DNA of 35,016 nucleotides from positions 1,306,562 through 1,341,577 of the forward strand of contig BFEA01000062.1 in NCBI GenBank assembly GCA_003427395.1, read 5' to 3'. Shown here in pieces: positions 8,408 through 17,942 of this stretch. Below the pieces are notes generated by a model that made no database searches, was not told where the DNA came from, and worked only from the letters and a program-made list of their open reading frames with translations. The position numbers and the translations under genes are program-made. Source of the DNA: Chara braunii. Its lineage: Eukaryota > Streptophyta > Charophyceae > Charales > Characeae. Position 1 is the first letter of the stretch. Each line of letters starts with the position of its first letter.

Positions 8408-9117
8408 TGGGCTGGTTTAAGTGGAACCTTTCAGTCCATCTAGGTGGCGTTCTGTCGCTTACCCTGAGGGCATATTCACACTAGTACTGTTTCAACTTAT
8501 CCCTGGCCGTAATTGCGGCCAGATACATATAGCACGGGTCACAAATGCAGTCAGATACATGCAGGAAAGTCCTCAAGTGAGTATGCTCTTAGTTACCCTT
8601 GTACTTTTGCGAAGGTGGGGCCGTCAACCGTTTTGCCCGATCTGCACTTGACCTAAAAACACGCATAAAAATACGGATATCCTAGCCCAAAGCCAAAAAG
8701 CTATGCACATGCTGAATTAGTGGGATTCTTCCAAAAAAAAAAAAAAAAAAAAAAAAAAGTGTGAACCTTCCCAGCTCCTAACCACTGGACTGGAGGCTTT
8801 TGAAGGGAAAAAAAAGAAGAAAAATCCTGAAGCTTCACCAAAACATGTTCATGCTAGTCTACTGCGATCATGGCCCTAGGGGAGCCGGTGCCAAGTGGGG
8901 CATGTGGCCCTGTGGACTCAGACCCTGAACTCCAGCATGAGTGGGGTGGGTTGCTTTTCTGCAATGTGGGGAAGGGGGGGAAGGTTAGTGGAATGGGGGG
9001 ATGACCCCTTGGAAGGTTGCCCTGATGTCAATTTGGCCCCCCTCACATGTACCTGGGTGTCAGGGGGCAGAACCTTGTCTCCAGGGGCCGGGTCCCACTG
9101 GCTTGGAGTCTCCTTTT
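8408..9117. other. Non-coding stretch with A-tailed retroposon ends
   Basis: An A run lies at 8733-8758 and a second A-rich tail at 8810-8824 after CACTGGACTGGAGGCTTTTG, suggesting two retroposon 3' ends back to back. The G-rich sequence at 8965-9000 and the rest hold no recognisable gene. Confidence 0.45.
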
Positions 9118-9308
9118 GTTTTTTTTGCTTTTTTTTTTTGTAAGCACTTCCTCTGGGTAGGCTAGCAGTGGTGATAAGAGCAGCCCCTGCTAGCCTCCTG
9201 GAGGTGCCTCTGATCAATTGGTGGGGAGCAGCCCCTACTAGCCTCCTGGAGGTGCCTCCGATCTATTGGCAGGGAGCAGCACCTGCTGGAAATAGGGTCC
9301 ACCGTCCC
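9118..9308 (-). mobile_element. 5'-truncated LINE tail (tail family A, inverted copy)
   Basis: Read on the minus strand: GGGACGGTGGACCC, TTTCCAGCAGGTGCTGCTCC, then GGAGGC, a terminal hairpin with arms GGCTAGCAG and CTGCTAGCC (plus coordinates near 9190-9198 and 9160-9168), and an A tail, which is the T-rich run at 9118-9140. A piece of about 49 bases containing GCCTCCTGGAGGTGCCTC is duplicated in tandem (near 9186 and 9234). The hairpin sequence differs from the other tails while pairing is kept. Confidence 0.65.
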
Positions 9309-9366
9309 TACCACACCAATCTCACATCTTGGCTTCGACCCGACAAACTGGACCTGGACCCTGCCC

Positions 9367-10157
9367 TTGGGCAGGGGAAAGCAGGGTTGGCGACAACTGC
9401 ATACACTGTCAGTCAAGTCGGCTTATCGGCTACTGCGCCCCAAAACAAACCTGAGAGATGTGGTTGTGAGCAGGTGGATGAGGCACCTGAACGTGGGGAA
9501 GGAGGCCCTCTATTCCGTAAAGTGGTTTCAACTGAGCAAAGCCTCTCCAGCGAAAGTGGCATCACTGCAATGGCAAGTAGAGCACCGCTGCCTACCTACA
9601 AATGACTGGCTGATAGATAGGATGACCCTGGAGCAGCGAGGGCTTGCCCTGTGATGGTGCAAGCTCTTCTCAGCCACCTTCCCGTCCCGATGTCGGCCAG
9701 AGACAATCGAGCATATCTTCTTACAATGCCCAGGATCGGTCTGGCTATGGAGGTGGTGGACAGGGTGTGGAGACAGATGGGCACCACGAAACCTTGGCCG
9801 TGGGACTGGAAGGCATTGCTGTGTGAAGCGTGGCACCCGGAGCAAACCACCACCTTTGAAGACAATATGTTCAAACTGGGGAGGCGGGCAGTGCTCTGGG
9901 CTCTATGGAGGAGGCGCTGCATGTTTGAGATGGAGGGAGTGCGACTAGATGGATCAATCCTGGTAGAGGAAATTAGACTACAAGTGCAAGCCGAAATTAC
10001 TATTCAATGGGAGAGGGTGAAGGAAAAACTTACGTCCCTACACGTCAAAGCAGAAATCAACAATTCCGCAATGACTGGCTGGGGGGTGCCCTGGGGAATC
10101 CTATTGCAAAAGTTTAATGGGAGGGAGGGGAGGGAAGGGAGGAGGAGGGGGAAATAG
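9367..10157 (+). pseudogene. LINE ORF2 C-terminal fragment (RT zinc-binding region)
   Basis: From 9367 the frame encodes a typical plant LINE ORF2 end: SVKSAYRLL, WFQLSKASPAKVASLQWQVE, HRCLPTNDWLIDR. A frameshift near 9650 moves to TIEHIFLQCPGSVW (9705-9748 region), and a second shift leads to LGRRAVLWALWRRRCMFEME and a hydrophilic end at 10157. The W...HR.LPTNDWL...C...EHIFLQCP pattern is the zf-RVT type zinc-binding domain following RT in L1-type LINEs. Endonuclease and RT are missing, so the copy is 5'-truncated. It is followed by its own 3' UTR and tail. It is not a copy of the minus-strand LINE at 13.3-28.4 kb, as the sequences differ. Confidence 0.8.
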
Positions 10158-10767
10158 TGGGGCATGTGGAAAGAAACTACCATCTTAGTTTTCAGGATTG
10201 GATCAAAGTGAACCCATGCGTGTCGTTGCGCCCTGCCTCAGACTTTCCGGACCCCTTCCCACCACAGGCCCTGGCCATGGTGGACGAACAATGGTACGGG
10301 GGAGGGAGCCCCTAGACAGGATCAAATAGCTGTTTGGAAATCATTCAGGAACAGTTAGGACCCAGGTTCCAGCAGACAGCCTCAGAACGTACGACCAGCA
10401 GTTACCATAAGGGATTGGTGGTAAAAACGACTGGGGCAGAGTGGGTAGGGGCCGGTGGGGGGAAGGGAGGAACTAGTTTGTAGTAGTAGGTATCTGGCAC
10501 CTGGTACAGGGCGAAGAGGTTCTCTTCCCTTTCCAATATCCTGCTCAGTCAATCCTCTGGATTCCAGAGTAGTCAATGTTGGCAGGCGTTTCTCAGACTT
10601 TTTTTTCTGTTGTCCTCCAAATCCATTCTGTATATGGGATGCTGGACCCGGTTTCCAGCAGGTGATGTTCCCCACCAATAGATGGAGCCTCTCCCCAGGT
10701 GCTAGCGGTGTCTTCTCTTACCAGCGCCACTAGCACAGGAGGGGACGTTTTCAACAACAAAAAAAGG
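10158..10767 (+). mobile_element. LINE 3' UTR and A tail (tail family A, reference copy)
   Basis: This directly follows the ORF2 end at 10157. It contains TATCTGGCACC, CTGCTCAGTCAATCCTCTGG, GTCAATGTTGGCAGG, GCTGGACCCGGTTTCCAGCA and TTCCCCACCAATAGATGG. Near the end a hairpin (GTGCTAGCGG / CCACTAGCAC, about 10,698-10,735) precedes an A-rich tail at 10,752-10,766. This copy ties the dispersed A-family tails at 5990, 9118, 11384 and 11735 to a LINE. Confidence 0.7.
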
Positions 10768-11107
10768 GTCCACCGTCCCTTACAGAATGTGGAACTCTCC
10801 GTGAATGTAATCTTTCATTTGGGAAAACTAGGGCACAGTCACGTTTCAGTTTGAAAAAGCGCTTCAGTCACGATTTTGCGAATGTTGTGTCAAAGCGAGG
10901 AAAATCGTGAACGTATACAAGGTAGCGGTAGGGTCTGTTGGGGATGCGTTGTACTCGAGGGATGCCTGAAGTGGGTTTTTTTTTGCCCCCCCATCTCATG
11001 GATGTATGTTGTTGGGCTGAGGACTCTTCATTTCTGGCCGTTGATCATTCATATGTACGTTCACTGTTCAGCCACCATTCAGCCGCGATTCAGCCTCAGC
11101 CCGGGGC
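10768..11107. other. Non-coding, nothing recognised
   Basis: A plus-strand frame open over this interval has no recognisable motifs and overlaps repeat sequence further on, so it is not called a gene. Confidence 0.5.
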
Positions 11108-11263
11108 GAGGTCCCACAAGTGAAGAGGATCAGATCAAGCACCTGAATGTGGATATGTTCTGTGCAGAGATGCAGAAAAGTAGACGAATCATGATTTTCT
11201 GCCCCTTTCCACAAACACATCCAGATTCGGCCGTTAAATCCAATCCTCTTTGCCGATGGGACC
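11108..11263 (+). mobile_element. Foldback element, diverged (relative of 29,189-29,375)
   Basis: It starts GAGGTCCCA, then GAAGAGGAT, GTGCAGAGATGCAGAAAAG, TTTTCTGC, CCAGATTC, TTAAATCCAATCCTCTTTG and ends ATGGGACC. The order matches the much better preserved hairpin at 29,189-29,375. The arms have diverged here but can still pair over GAGGAT/ATCCTC and GCAGAAAA/TTTTCTGC. Confidence 0.65.
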
Positions 11264-11383
11264 TTGCCCCAGTTTTTTGTGAATCTGTTCTACCATTCCA
11301 CGTACAGATCCCCTTCTGGGCGTTTGAAATTAGGTTGCCTTTTCTTTACCCCAAGGGTCAAGGGCAAGGCAATCTTATATTTG

Positions 11384-11463
11384 TGATGCTGGGCCCAGTT
11401 CCCCCCAGCAGGTGCTGCTCCCCACGGATGGATTGGAGCCATCCGACAAGCTGCTAGACAGCC
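11384..11463 (+). mobile_element. LINE tail fragment (tail family A)
   Basis: GATGCTGGGCCCAGTTCCCC, CCAGCAGGTGCTGCTCCCCA and ATTGGAGCC match the core of family A, followed by GCTGCTAGAC. The terminal hairpin is degraded and no A tail directly follows. Confidence 0.5.
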
Positions 11464-11734
11464 ATGTGAGGCGGGCTCCTGTCCCAAATGCCTATTGGTT
11501 CCCTAGATTCCCTACTTTTTTTCTTTCTTTTTTTTAATCTGGTAATGTTTCTTCAAAAAAATATCAAACAGGGGGAACACCAACCAACCCGGATCTCTCC
11601 CTAGCTAGACTAGCGAGAGGATCAGATAGATGAGTACTGGCAAGAGGATGAGATAGATGAGAGAAGAATGTAGCTTACGTTTAAAAAAGAAAAAAAAAAA
11701 TCAAACAAGGTTGCCTAGGGAGGGAGTGTATGTC

Positions 11735-11867
11735 TTTTTTTTTTTTTTGAAACAAAGGTCTGGGAAACTATCGGGGGTGCTATAAGCATCCCCCAGCAGT
11801 AACCCCCCCTTGGCTCCTGTCTATTGGTGGGGAGCAGCACTTGCTGGAAACCGGGTCCAGCGTCCCA
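11735..11867 (-). mobile_element. 5'-truncated LINE tail (tail family A, inverted copy)
   Basis: On the minus strand: GGGACGCTGGACCCGGTTTC, CAGCAAGTGCTGCTCCCCAC, CAATAGACAGGAGCC, a terminal hairpin in the GGGGGATGCT...AGCACCCCC region, then an A tail (the T run at 11,735-11,748). Confidence 0.65.
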
Positions 11868-11948
11868 TCACATAACTTGCAAGCAAACAGCATTCAGAAT
11901 TTAAACAATTGTGTAGTTCGCAACATTGATTGCCCTGTCAGCAGGGGA

Positions 11949-12221
11949 TTAAACCACCAGTACCTTTCTCAGCTTTCGATGCCGAGCCTAAAACCGTCGG
12001 TGCGCACCAAAAAAACATGAACCGGTGCGAGCCTCATTTTGGCCGGCGCCACCAGCCATTTCAGTTTGGTAGTACCGAGCCCCGCATGCTCCGGAATATA
12101 GCGGCTCGTATTTTATTTTCAAGCGGGGAAAGGGGTACTGGTGGTTTAACTGCCAGTGCCGCAAGAAGGGTGCCATTAATGGAGGAGAACCTGGGGCCTG
12201 GTCCCATTAGCAAAGAGGATT
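11949..12221 (+). mobile_element. Foldback element plus conserved linker (family C, copy 1)
   Basis: TTAAACCACCAGTACC at 11949-11964 is an exact inverted match to GGTACTGGTGGTTTAA at 12134-12149. Beyond the right arm the sequence continues CTGCCAGTGCC, AAGGGTGCC and TGGTCCCATTAGCAAAGAGG to 12221. The same arm, linker and TCCCATTAGCAAAGAGGATT occur inverted at 29,588-29,352, so the two belong to one larger repeat. Here the second hairpin is cut off by a T run, the tail of an inserted LINE end. TTAA at both ends would fit TTAA-targeting transposons, but the conserved flanks argue against a simple insertion boundary. Confidence 0.7.
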
Positions 12222-12335
12222 TTTTTTTTTTTTTTTTTTTTTTTAAACAGAACCTCTTGGCTCTGGCTCCTACCATTCTGGGGAGCAACAGTCCGGTTCC
12301 TTTCCCCCGGCAAGTCAATAAGGAATACATAAGAG
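12221..12335 (-). mobile_element. 5'-truncated LINE tail (tail family B, inverted)
   Basis: On the minus strand: GGAACCGGACTGTTGCTCCC, CAGAATGG, GAGCCAAGAGGTTCTGTTT, then an A tail, which is the T run at 12,221-12,244. It matches the plus-strand tail near 31,508-31,582. It appears to have inserted into the family C repeat ending at 12,221. Confidence 0.6.
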
Positions 12336-13258
12336 ACTCGCACACGCTCCCCCCCATTATGGCTGGGAGGCCCGAGTAGACGACATTGATTTATTCCACG
12401 AGGAAGGATGTACCACCTCTCACCCCTGCCTAAGTTACCCTGAGATAATTCTGGTTAACAACCCGTCTGATCCCAATTGTGCTCCTCTCAGCTGTGAAAC
12501 CGTCGGGTAGGTGTGTTGTACGAGAGCGTTCTGGGACGCCTATGATCCTATCTAAAATCCTATTTGCTCTACTTCCGTGTAAACCCTAAACCCTAAACCC
12601 TAAACCCTTGGTTGCAAGACGACCTTGATTTACCAATTTCCTAGTCTAAAAGGGAAGACTTGTGTGATTCTTGAGCCCTAAACCCTGAACCCTGTCTGAT
12701 GGGTAATCTCTGTGAACTAATAAATCCTATCTTGCCCGACTTCGTAGTTCTCTTAATCCGTCGTTCATATTATACCAAGCCTAGGTTAACTGCTTGTGAT
12801 GGTGGCGGAACAAGTGTCATCAGGCCTTTTGTCTCTTCGTAATGGACTCTCTGTAGGGACCCTGTATTTCTCCAAGCTAGTCGTGGTGTAATGCCTTTCC
12901 ATCTTTTCTATTGTGCGGGGTTCCGTCTTCTTTTTCAGAGTCTTCCTAGAAACTAGCTGGGATGTTTGTCGGCGTCTCTCTTGAATCCTCTCTGCAAGTA
13001 CAGTTGTTTAACTTGAGCCTAACATCATGTCTGTCGGATGGGTTCTGCTTCTTGGCGATATTGGCTCCTGGAATTGGGTTGATTGATTGAGTCTCCATTG
13101 ACCAAAATGGATTCTAATATTTCAGACTATGCTTCCGGGTTGTTTTGTTTGAGTGATTCCCGACCTCATCTTCAGCTTTATAATGAAGCTCTAAGGGCCC
13201 CTTGCTTTGAAAAAAAAAAAAGAAAAAAAAAAAAGGATTCTATCCTGATTAATTGATG
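12336..13258 (+). other. Non-coding stretch ending in an A tail; probable retroposon 3' part
   Basis: No coding frame was recognised. The end, CTTTATAATGAAGCTCTAAG then GGCCCCTTGCTTTG followed by A12-G-A12 (13,210-13,233), looks like the 3' end of a plus-strand retroposon abutting the 3' end of the minus-strand LINE. It contains the telomere-like run listed separately. Confidence 0.45.
12582..12607 (+). repeat. Short interstitial plant-type telomere repeat (CCCTAAA)n
   Basis: TAAACCCTAAACCCTAAACC CTAAACCC is slightly over three perfect copies of CCCTAAA. A decayed echo (GAGCCCTAAACCCTGAACCC) follows near 12,674. Such short runs occur as telo-boxes or as interstitial telomere remnants. It supports a plant-lineage genome. 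Confidence 0.85.
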
Positions 13259-16200
13259 CTATTTTAGTATTTTCCCTTCCCCCAGGTATTGTTTCTTGAA
13301 ATTTTCTATTATTTTGTCTTTGTTCTCCCGGTTGCTGTCTATTTTTCTATAGGTCCTCTTCCATCTCCCTCTATATTTGATCTCTATGAGGTGGAGACAT
13401 ACCTCCCATGCTTTTTGTGTTGCTAACTTGCTAGTGCAATTTGGTCTATTGTCTCCTGGCATCTATGCTTCCATATCGTCCATAATGTTGTGAGTCTTAA
13501 TATGTGGAAGAATGAGGTCTCAAACCCCTGCCATGTTTGTTGTGTGTGCATGCCCATTAAGAGTGGGATCTGGTCCATTGGGAGGGTTTTGCTTGTGACT
13601 GAGTGCCACAGCTCAGCCGTTTTCGCCCAAGTTGTTTTGCTTTTGGACAGTGGAGTAGGCAGTGTTCAGTGTCTTCTACTAGGCCGTCCGAACAAATCGC
13701 ACGGAGTTCTTGTAGGGGGGATCTCACCTGAATGCTCCTCTTGTTGAGCCATTGGTTGACTGGGAGAGCCCTATGGATCAGTAACCATTGGAAGCTTCTT
13801 ATTTTAACTAATGTGATAGCATATATTCCCCTCCATGATGTGATGAGTGGTTGATTGGACGGTAGATTGAGTTGTTCTTCCCATCTTTGGCGAGTGATAT
13901 GAGTCAGTGGGTATGATCTCATTCTTAGCATGTAACCTAGTTTGGTGGTATATTCCAGTATGTTTGTTTGTTTCTCTATTCCTAGTCTGCCTGATTTTCA
14001 TTTCCACGCCCACTCTGTTGGATCGATCTCCAGGTCCTCTATAGCGATGAGCGGGTTGTAGATGCGACAATCCTCCATTTCCACCACCCTTACCTTCCTC
14101 ATCGCCTTCTCTGGTATGGCTATTTCTCCCGTTGGGTTTTGAATGAGGAGACTTGTGGTTGTCCCTGGGTCTACGATGGGATGGATGTCACAGATCATCC
14201 ATTCCCCCCTCGCCCCTTCCTTGTACGAAACCGGTATGCTGCGGTGGGGGGATTATCTGCTATTCTTGTTGCCCATTCGCCAGTTTTCCATTTACGTGGA
14301 CCTTTGAGTAACCGCAGCCAAGTTTCTGGTACAGATACCAGGACACTATTCAGGTTGGCATGTAGGTTGTGACATCCTTTCAGGTTCTCTCTTAGTTCAC
14401 TGACTGTCTTCCATTTCCTTTCTGCATCTTGCCATAAATGTTTGACTTGCCATACTCCCTTTTCTACCCATGTTCCCCATTTGGCGTCCTTTCCGGTTAA
14501 GGTCCAGGGCTTGCCCTGTGTGTCTAGCATCCATTGGTTGCAGAAGAGGGGTTGCCGAAGGACTTCTTCCTTGGTTGTGGGTTCCCTCACCTTGGCAGGC
14601 AACATTTCCCTCCATGTTTTCAAAAGTGGTCGCCAGAAATCGCTGTTTTGCTCCCCTTCCTCTTCCTTTGTTCTCGTTATATGGGTTGCGCCTTTCGTTG
14701 CCCAAGATTTGGACATGATCCAGAAGAGGCCTTGCATATTGTCCGGGGTTTTGTATTTGACTATCTGCTGAACCATGTGGAGGCCTAACTTTATCCAAGG
14801 CACGTTGTGATCCGTTATTTATTTTGAGAATCCATTTTGTTTGTAGTGCTTTGATTTGTGTCTCTGGATCTAGGATTCCTAGCCCGCCTCGTGCCTTCCC
14901 AAGTGTGACGTATCTCCATGCGACCTTTGAGATGAAGTTCACTTTAGAGGGATCCCCGGACCAGAGGTAGGCTGCTGCTCTCCTTCTAAGCTAGGTTCTT
15001 ACCTGCTTCGGGGGGCTCCAGATTGTTGCTGCGTAACACAACATTGAGAAGATTGATGCGTTTAGGATGAGGGTTCTACCAAATAAGGAGGTATATATGT
15101 CGGACGAGCTACCCAGTTTAGCTATCATTTTATTCATTATGACTGGAGCTATAGCGTGACTGGGGCCCTATTTAGATATTTGGATGCCCAGGAATCTAAG
15201 AGGCTCGTTGCGGCATGACCAATTCATACCTTCCGGGGTGCTTTGTGGAGTGTTCGTTTGCGGGTTTGTCAGCCACCATCCAACTGTTTTAGGCCAGTTA
15301 GTTTTCATTTCTGATGCTATTTGGAATGCCTGCATTGTTCGCGTCAGGGCTTGGAAAGAGGAGTCTGAGGCACGTATTAGGACTGTCAGGTCATCTGCAA
15401 ACAGAATGGTAGTGGGAAGACTTATTGGGTGTTGTATGTCCTCCCCTAGTCTTTCTATTGACGGGTCTTTCCTCAAGAAGGAAGCAATGGCTTCCATAAT
15501 GAAGAGGAAAAAAGGGGTTGCAAGTGGATCTCCTTGTCTCACTGAGCGGGACATGCGGTAAGTATGGGATAGGTGGCCATTAACCTGTACTCTACCATGG
15601 GCTTCTGCATATAGATATGAACCCATTTCCGAAAGTTGGGGCCTACCCCCATTTTTTCCCTACTTTGTTGTAAGAAGTTCCAGTTCACCTGGTCGTATGC
15701 TTTTTCGAAGTCGAAAAACATTATGGCCACATTCATTCATTTGTCTTGGATGTATCTGACTGATTCGTTGAGGGTCATCACGTTGTCTATTATGAATCTG
15801 TTCGGTATAAATCCAGTCTGATCGAGGCGAAAACAGTTCTTTGTTATTGTTCTTATTCTGTTCGCTAGGAGTTTGGTCAGGATTTTGTATGTGACTGTTA
15901 ATAGGGAAATTGGTTTGTAGTTCCTGATGTCTGTCGGGTCGCCTTTCTTGTATAGAAGTGAGACTACGCTTGTGCTTAAGCTTCTACCCAAGGAGCCTCT
16001 AGCCCATGCTTTCTCTAAGAATTGGAAATACTATGTTCCCAATGCTGGCCAGAACGCAACCCATAACTCTCTAGAGAGGTCGTCCAGTCCCGGAGTTTTG
16101 TTGGGCTTCGTTGACTGCAACGCCTCAAAGACCTCCTGCTCAGAGATCGGCGCGTCCAACTCTGCCGCCTACTCTACTTATATTGTTATGTCCAAATGTG

Positions 16201-17641
16201 TCAGAAATTTAGCCCTGGCTTGTGCTGTTTCCTGTTTTGGGTACTCTTGTTCTTTGGAGGTGTACAGGTTTTGGAAAAAGTTTGCTGCAGCCACCAACAT
16301 GTGTTGTGGGTTCGAGGTCATCCCCTGTTCTGTTTGGAGTTTGTCTATATTTGCATTCTGGGCGTTCGTCTTGATCCTGTTGAAGAAGTACTTGGTCATT
16401 TTTTCGGCCTCTTCCCAGTCTTTAACTCTTGCCCTCATCTTCAATCCTTTCCTCCTCCATTCCTCCCATTCCGATAGCTCCTGCCTGGTTTGCTCAAGGG
16501 CTCGTTCATAGAGAATGTTTCCCGGGTTATTCATGGGATTTTTCTCTGCTATCCTTAGAGTTTGTTGACGCTCTTCCTCCCTTTGTTTTCTTTTTGAGGC
16601 TAAGATTCGGGATGCTTTTGACGTAGATTCTGATAGGGCTGAAACCAGATCTGAAAAGTCTTGATTGGTATTGTCGATGCCTGCTGAAAGGACCGCTTCC
16701 CGTAGTTCGGGTGTATTCAGGAGGGAGTTATTGATTTTAAAAAAGTTGCGTCCTCTATTTGGGGTAGTTCCTAATTTGAGAGGTAATAGGATTGGTTTGT
16801 GATCTAGTCCTGAATAGTGGGGCAGTCTGCCTATTTCTACGCTGGAGATAGTTTCTATGAGAGATTCCAACAATAAGAAATAGTCAATCCTTGAGGCCGA
16901 TATGTGTTGACTTTTGTTCCTTTTCAAGTAGGTGAATTCTTTGTGTTCTGGGTATTTGACTCTGAATGGGTCTATAAGGCTCTTTTCTAACATCAGATCG
17001 TGGATGGGGAGAGCTTCGTTCCAGGTTGCTTGGTCCAATCCTGTTCTGCCTCCCAAGAAACGGTCTAGTGACGGGTCAAGAGTAGCATTCCAATCCCCTG
17101 CTAGGATGAGTTGCCTACCGGGCGGACATCTTGGGAGAAGGCTTTCGATTAGTCTGGTCCTTTGGTTTGGTGTGTTCGGGCAGTATACTGACGTAAGTCT
17201 GAATTGGTCCTCGCCCATTTGGAAGTCCAAGTTGGCCCATCGTCCTTCCTCTATGCCCTTGTGTAAGTTGATCCTAGAGATTCTGTTCGCTGATCTGGAT
17301 TTAGCATGAACTAAGATGGCAACGCCTGCGGAGTTAGTGCGAGGAGTTGTTGCCCAAATTACCTCCGTCACGCATCTTAGTTTCCTTACGGTCTATGCTT
17401 GTGTTCGTTGATGTTCCTCAGATTCTGTTAGATGCGTTTCCTGGATGCACAGGAGATCTGGTGGGTTCTTCCCGAACCAATCTGTGTCCTTGATTAAATT
17501 ATTCCATCTCTTTAGGTTGGATAGCAAGGTGGACATGCCATTAACGTTCCAAGAGATTATTTTGAGATCCGGGTCGGGTTGGCGGAGTCCGAATTTCCTA
17601 TGGAGCGGGGGACCTTGTCTTTCACTTCCATGATCCCCCAT
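13259..17641 (-). pseudogene. L1-type LINE ORF2 (endonuclease, RT, zinc-binding end), inactivated
   Basis: Reading down from 17641, the APE endonuclease starts with KIISWNVNGM and LCIQETHL, then LILAGDWNATLDP (about 17,100), SRIDYFLLLE (about 16,890) and SGLDHKPI (about 16,800). The RT follows: YKPISLLTVTYKILTKLLANR (about 15,900), FFDFEKAYDQVNW (motif A, about 15,710), VRQGDPLATPFF, LFADDLTVLIR (catalytic FADD, about 15,400), then KARGGLGILD (about 14,880). The end has SFQWLLIHRALPVNQWLNKR and DTEHCLLHCPKA (zinc-binding region). Domain order and motifs are those of plant L1 LINEs. Stops interrupt it at 17393, 16178, near 16169, near 16031 and at 15737, and frameshifts occur near 15,626, 14,800 and 14,200-13,930, so it is dead. 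The 3' A tail of this strand was not found. Confidence 0.93.
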
Positions 17642-17942
17642 CGTTATATGTCAGTTTGTGCCCCTGTGAGCTAGGGGTTAGTGTTTATCAAGGAGTCGGA
17701 TGGCGCCAGATCTCTCCCGGTTGCAGCTGACCCCTGCAATTTCAGCTTCAGCGGCTTGGGGGACGTGTCAAATAGCCCGTATGCCGTGACCAGGGAACTG
17801 CTCAAGGCCGCTCTTTCTACTGCTATTGCTCCTCCCAACAAACCGTAGGGCATGGATTCCACGGCTTGCCACGGAACCCAGACCAGGTCTCCTTTCAGTG
17901 TTGCTGATTCGTCCAACTCTATTAGCAGCGATCGAAGGTCTG
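17642..17942 (-). other. LINE inter-ORF region
   Basis: Between ORF1 and ORF2 of the minus-strand LINE. A minus frame from 17916 to 17671 is open (WVPWQAVESMPYGLLGGAI) and may be the eroded end of ORF1 after a frameshift, or spacer. Confidence 0.4.
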
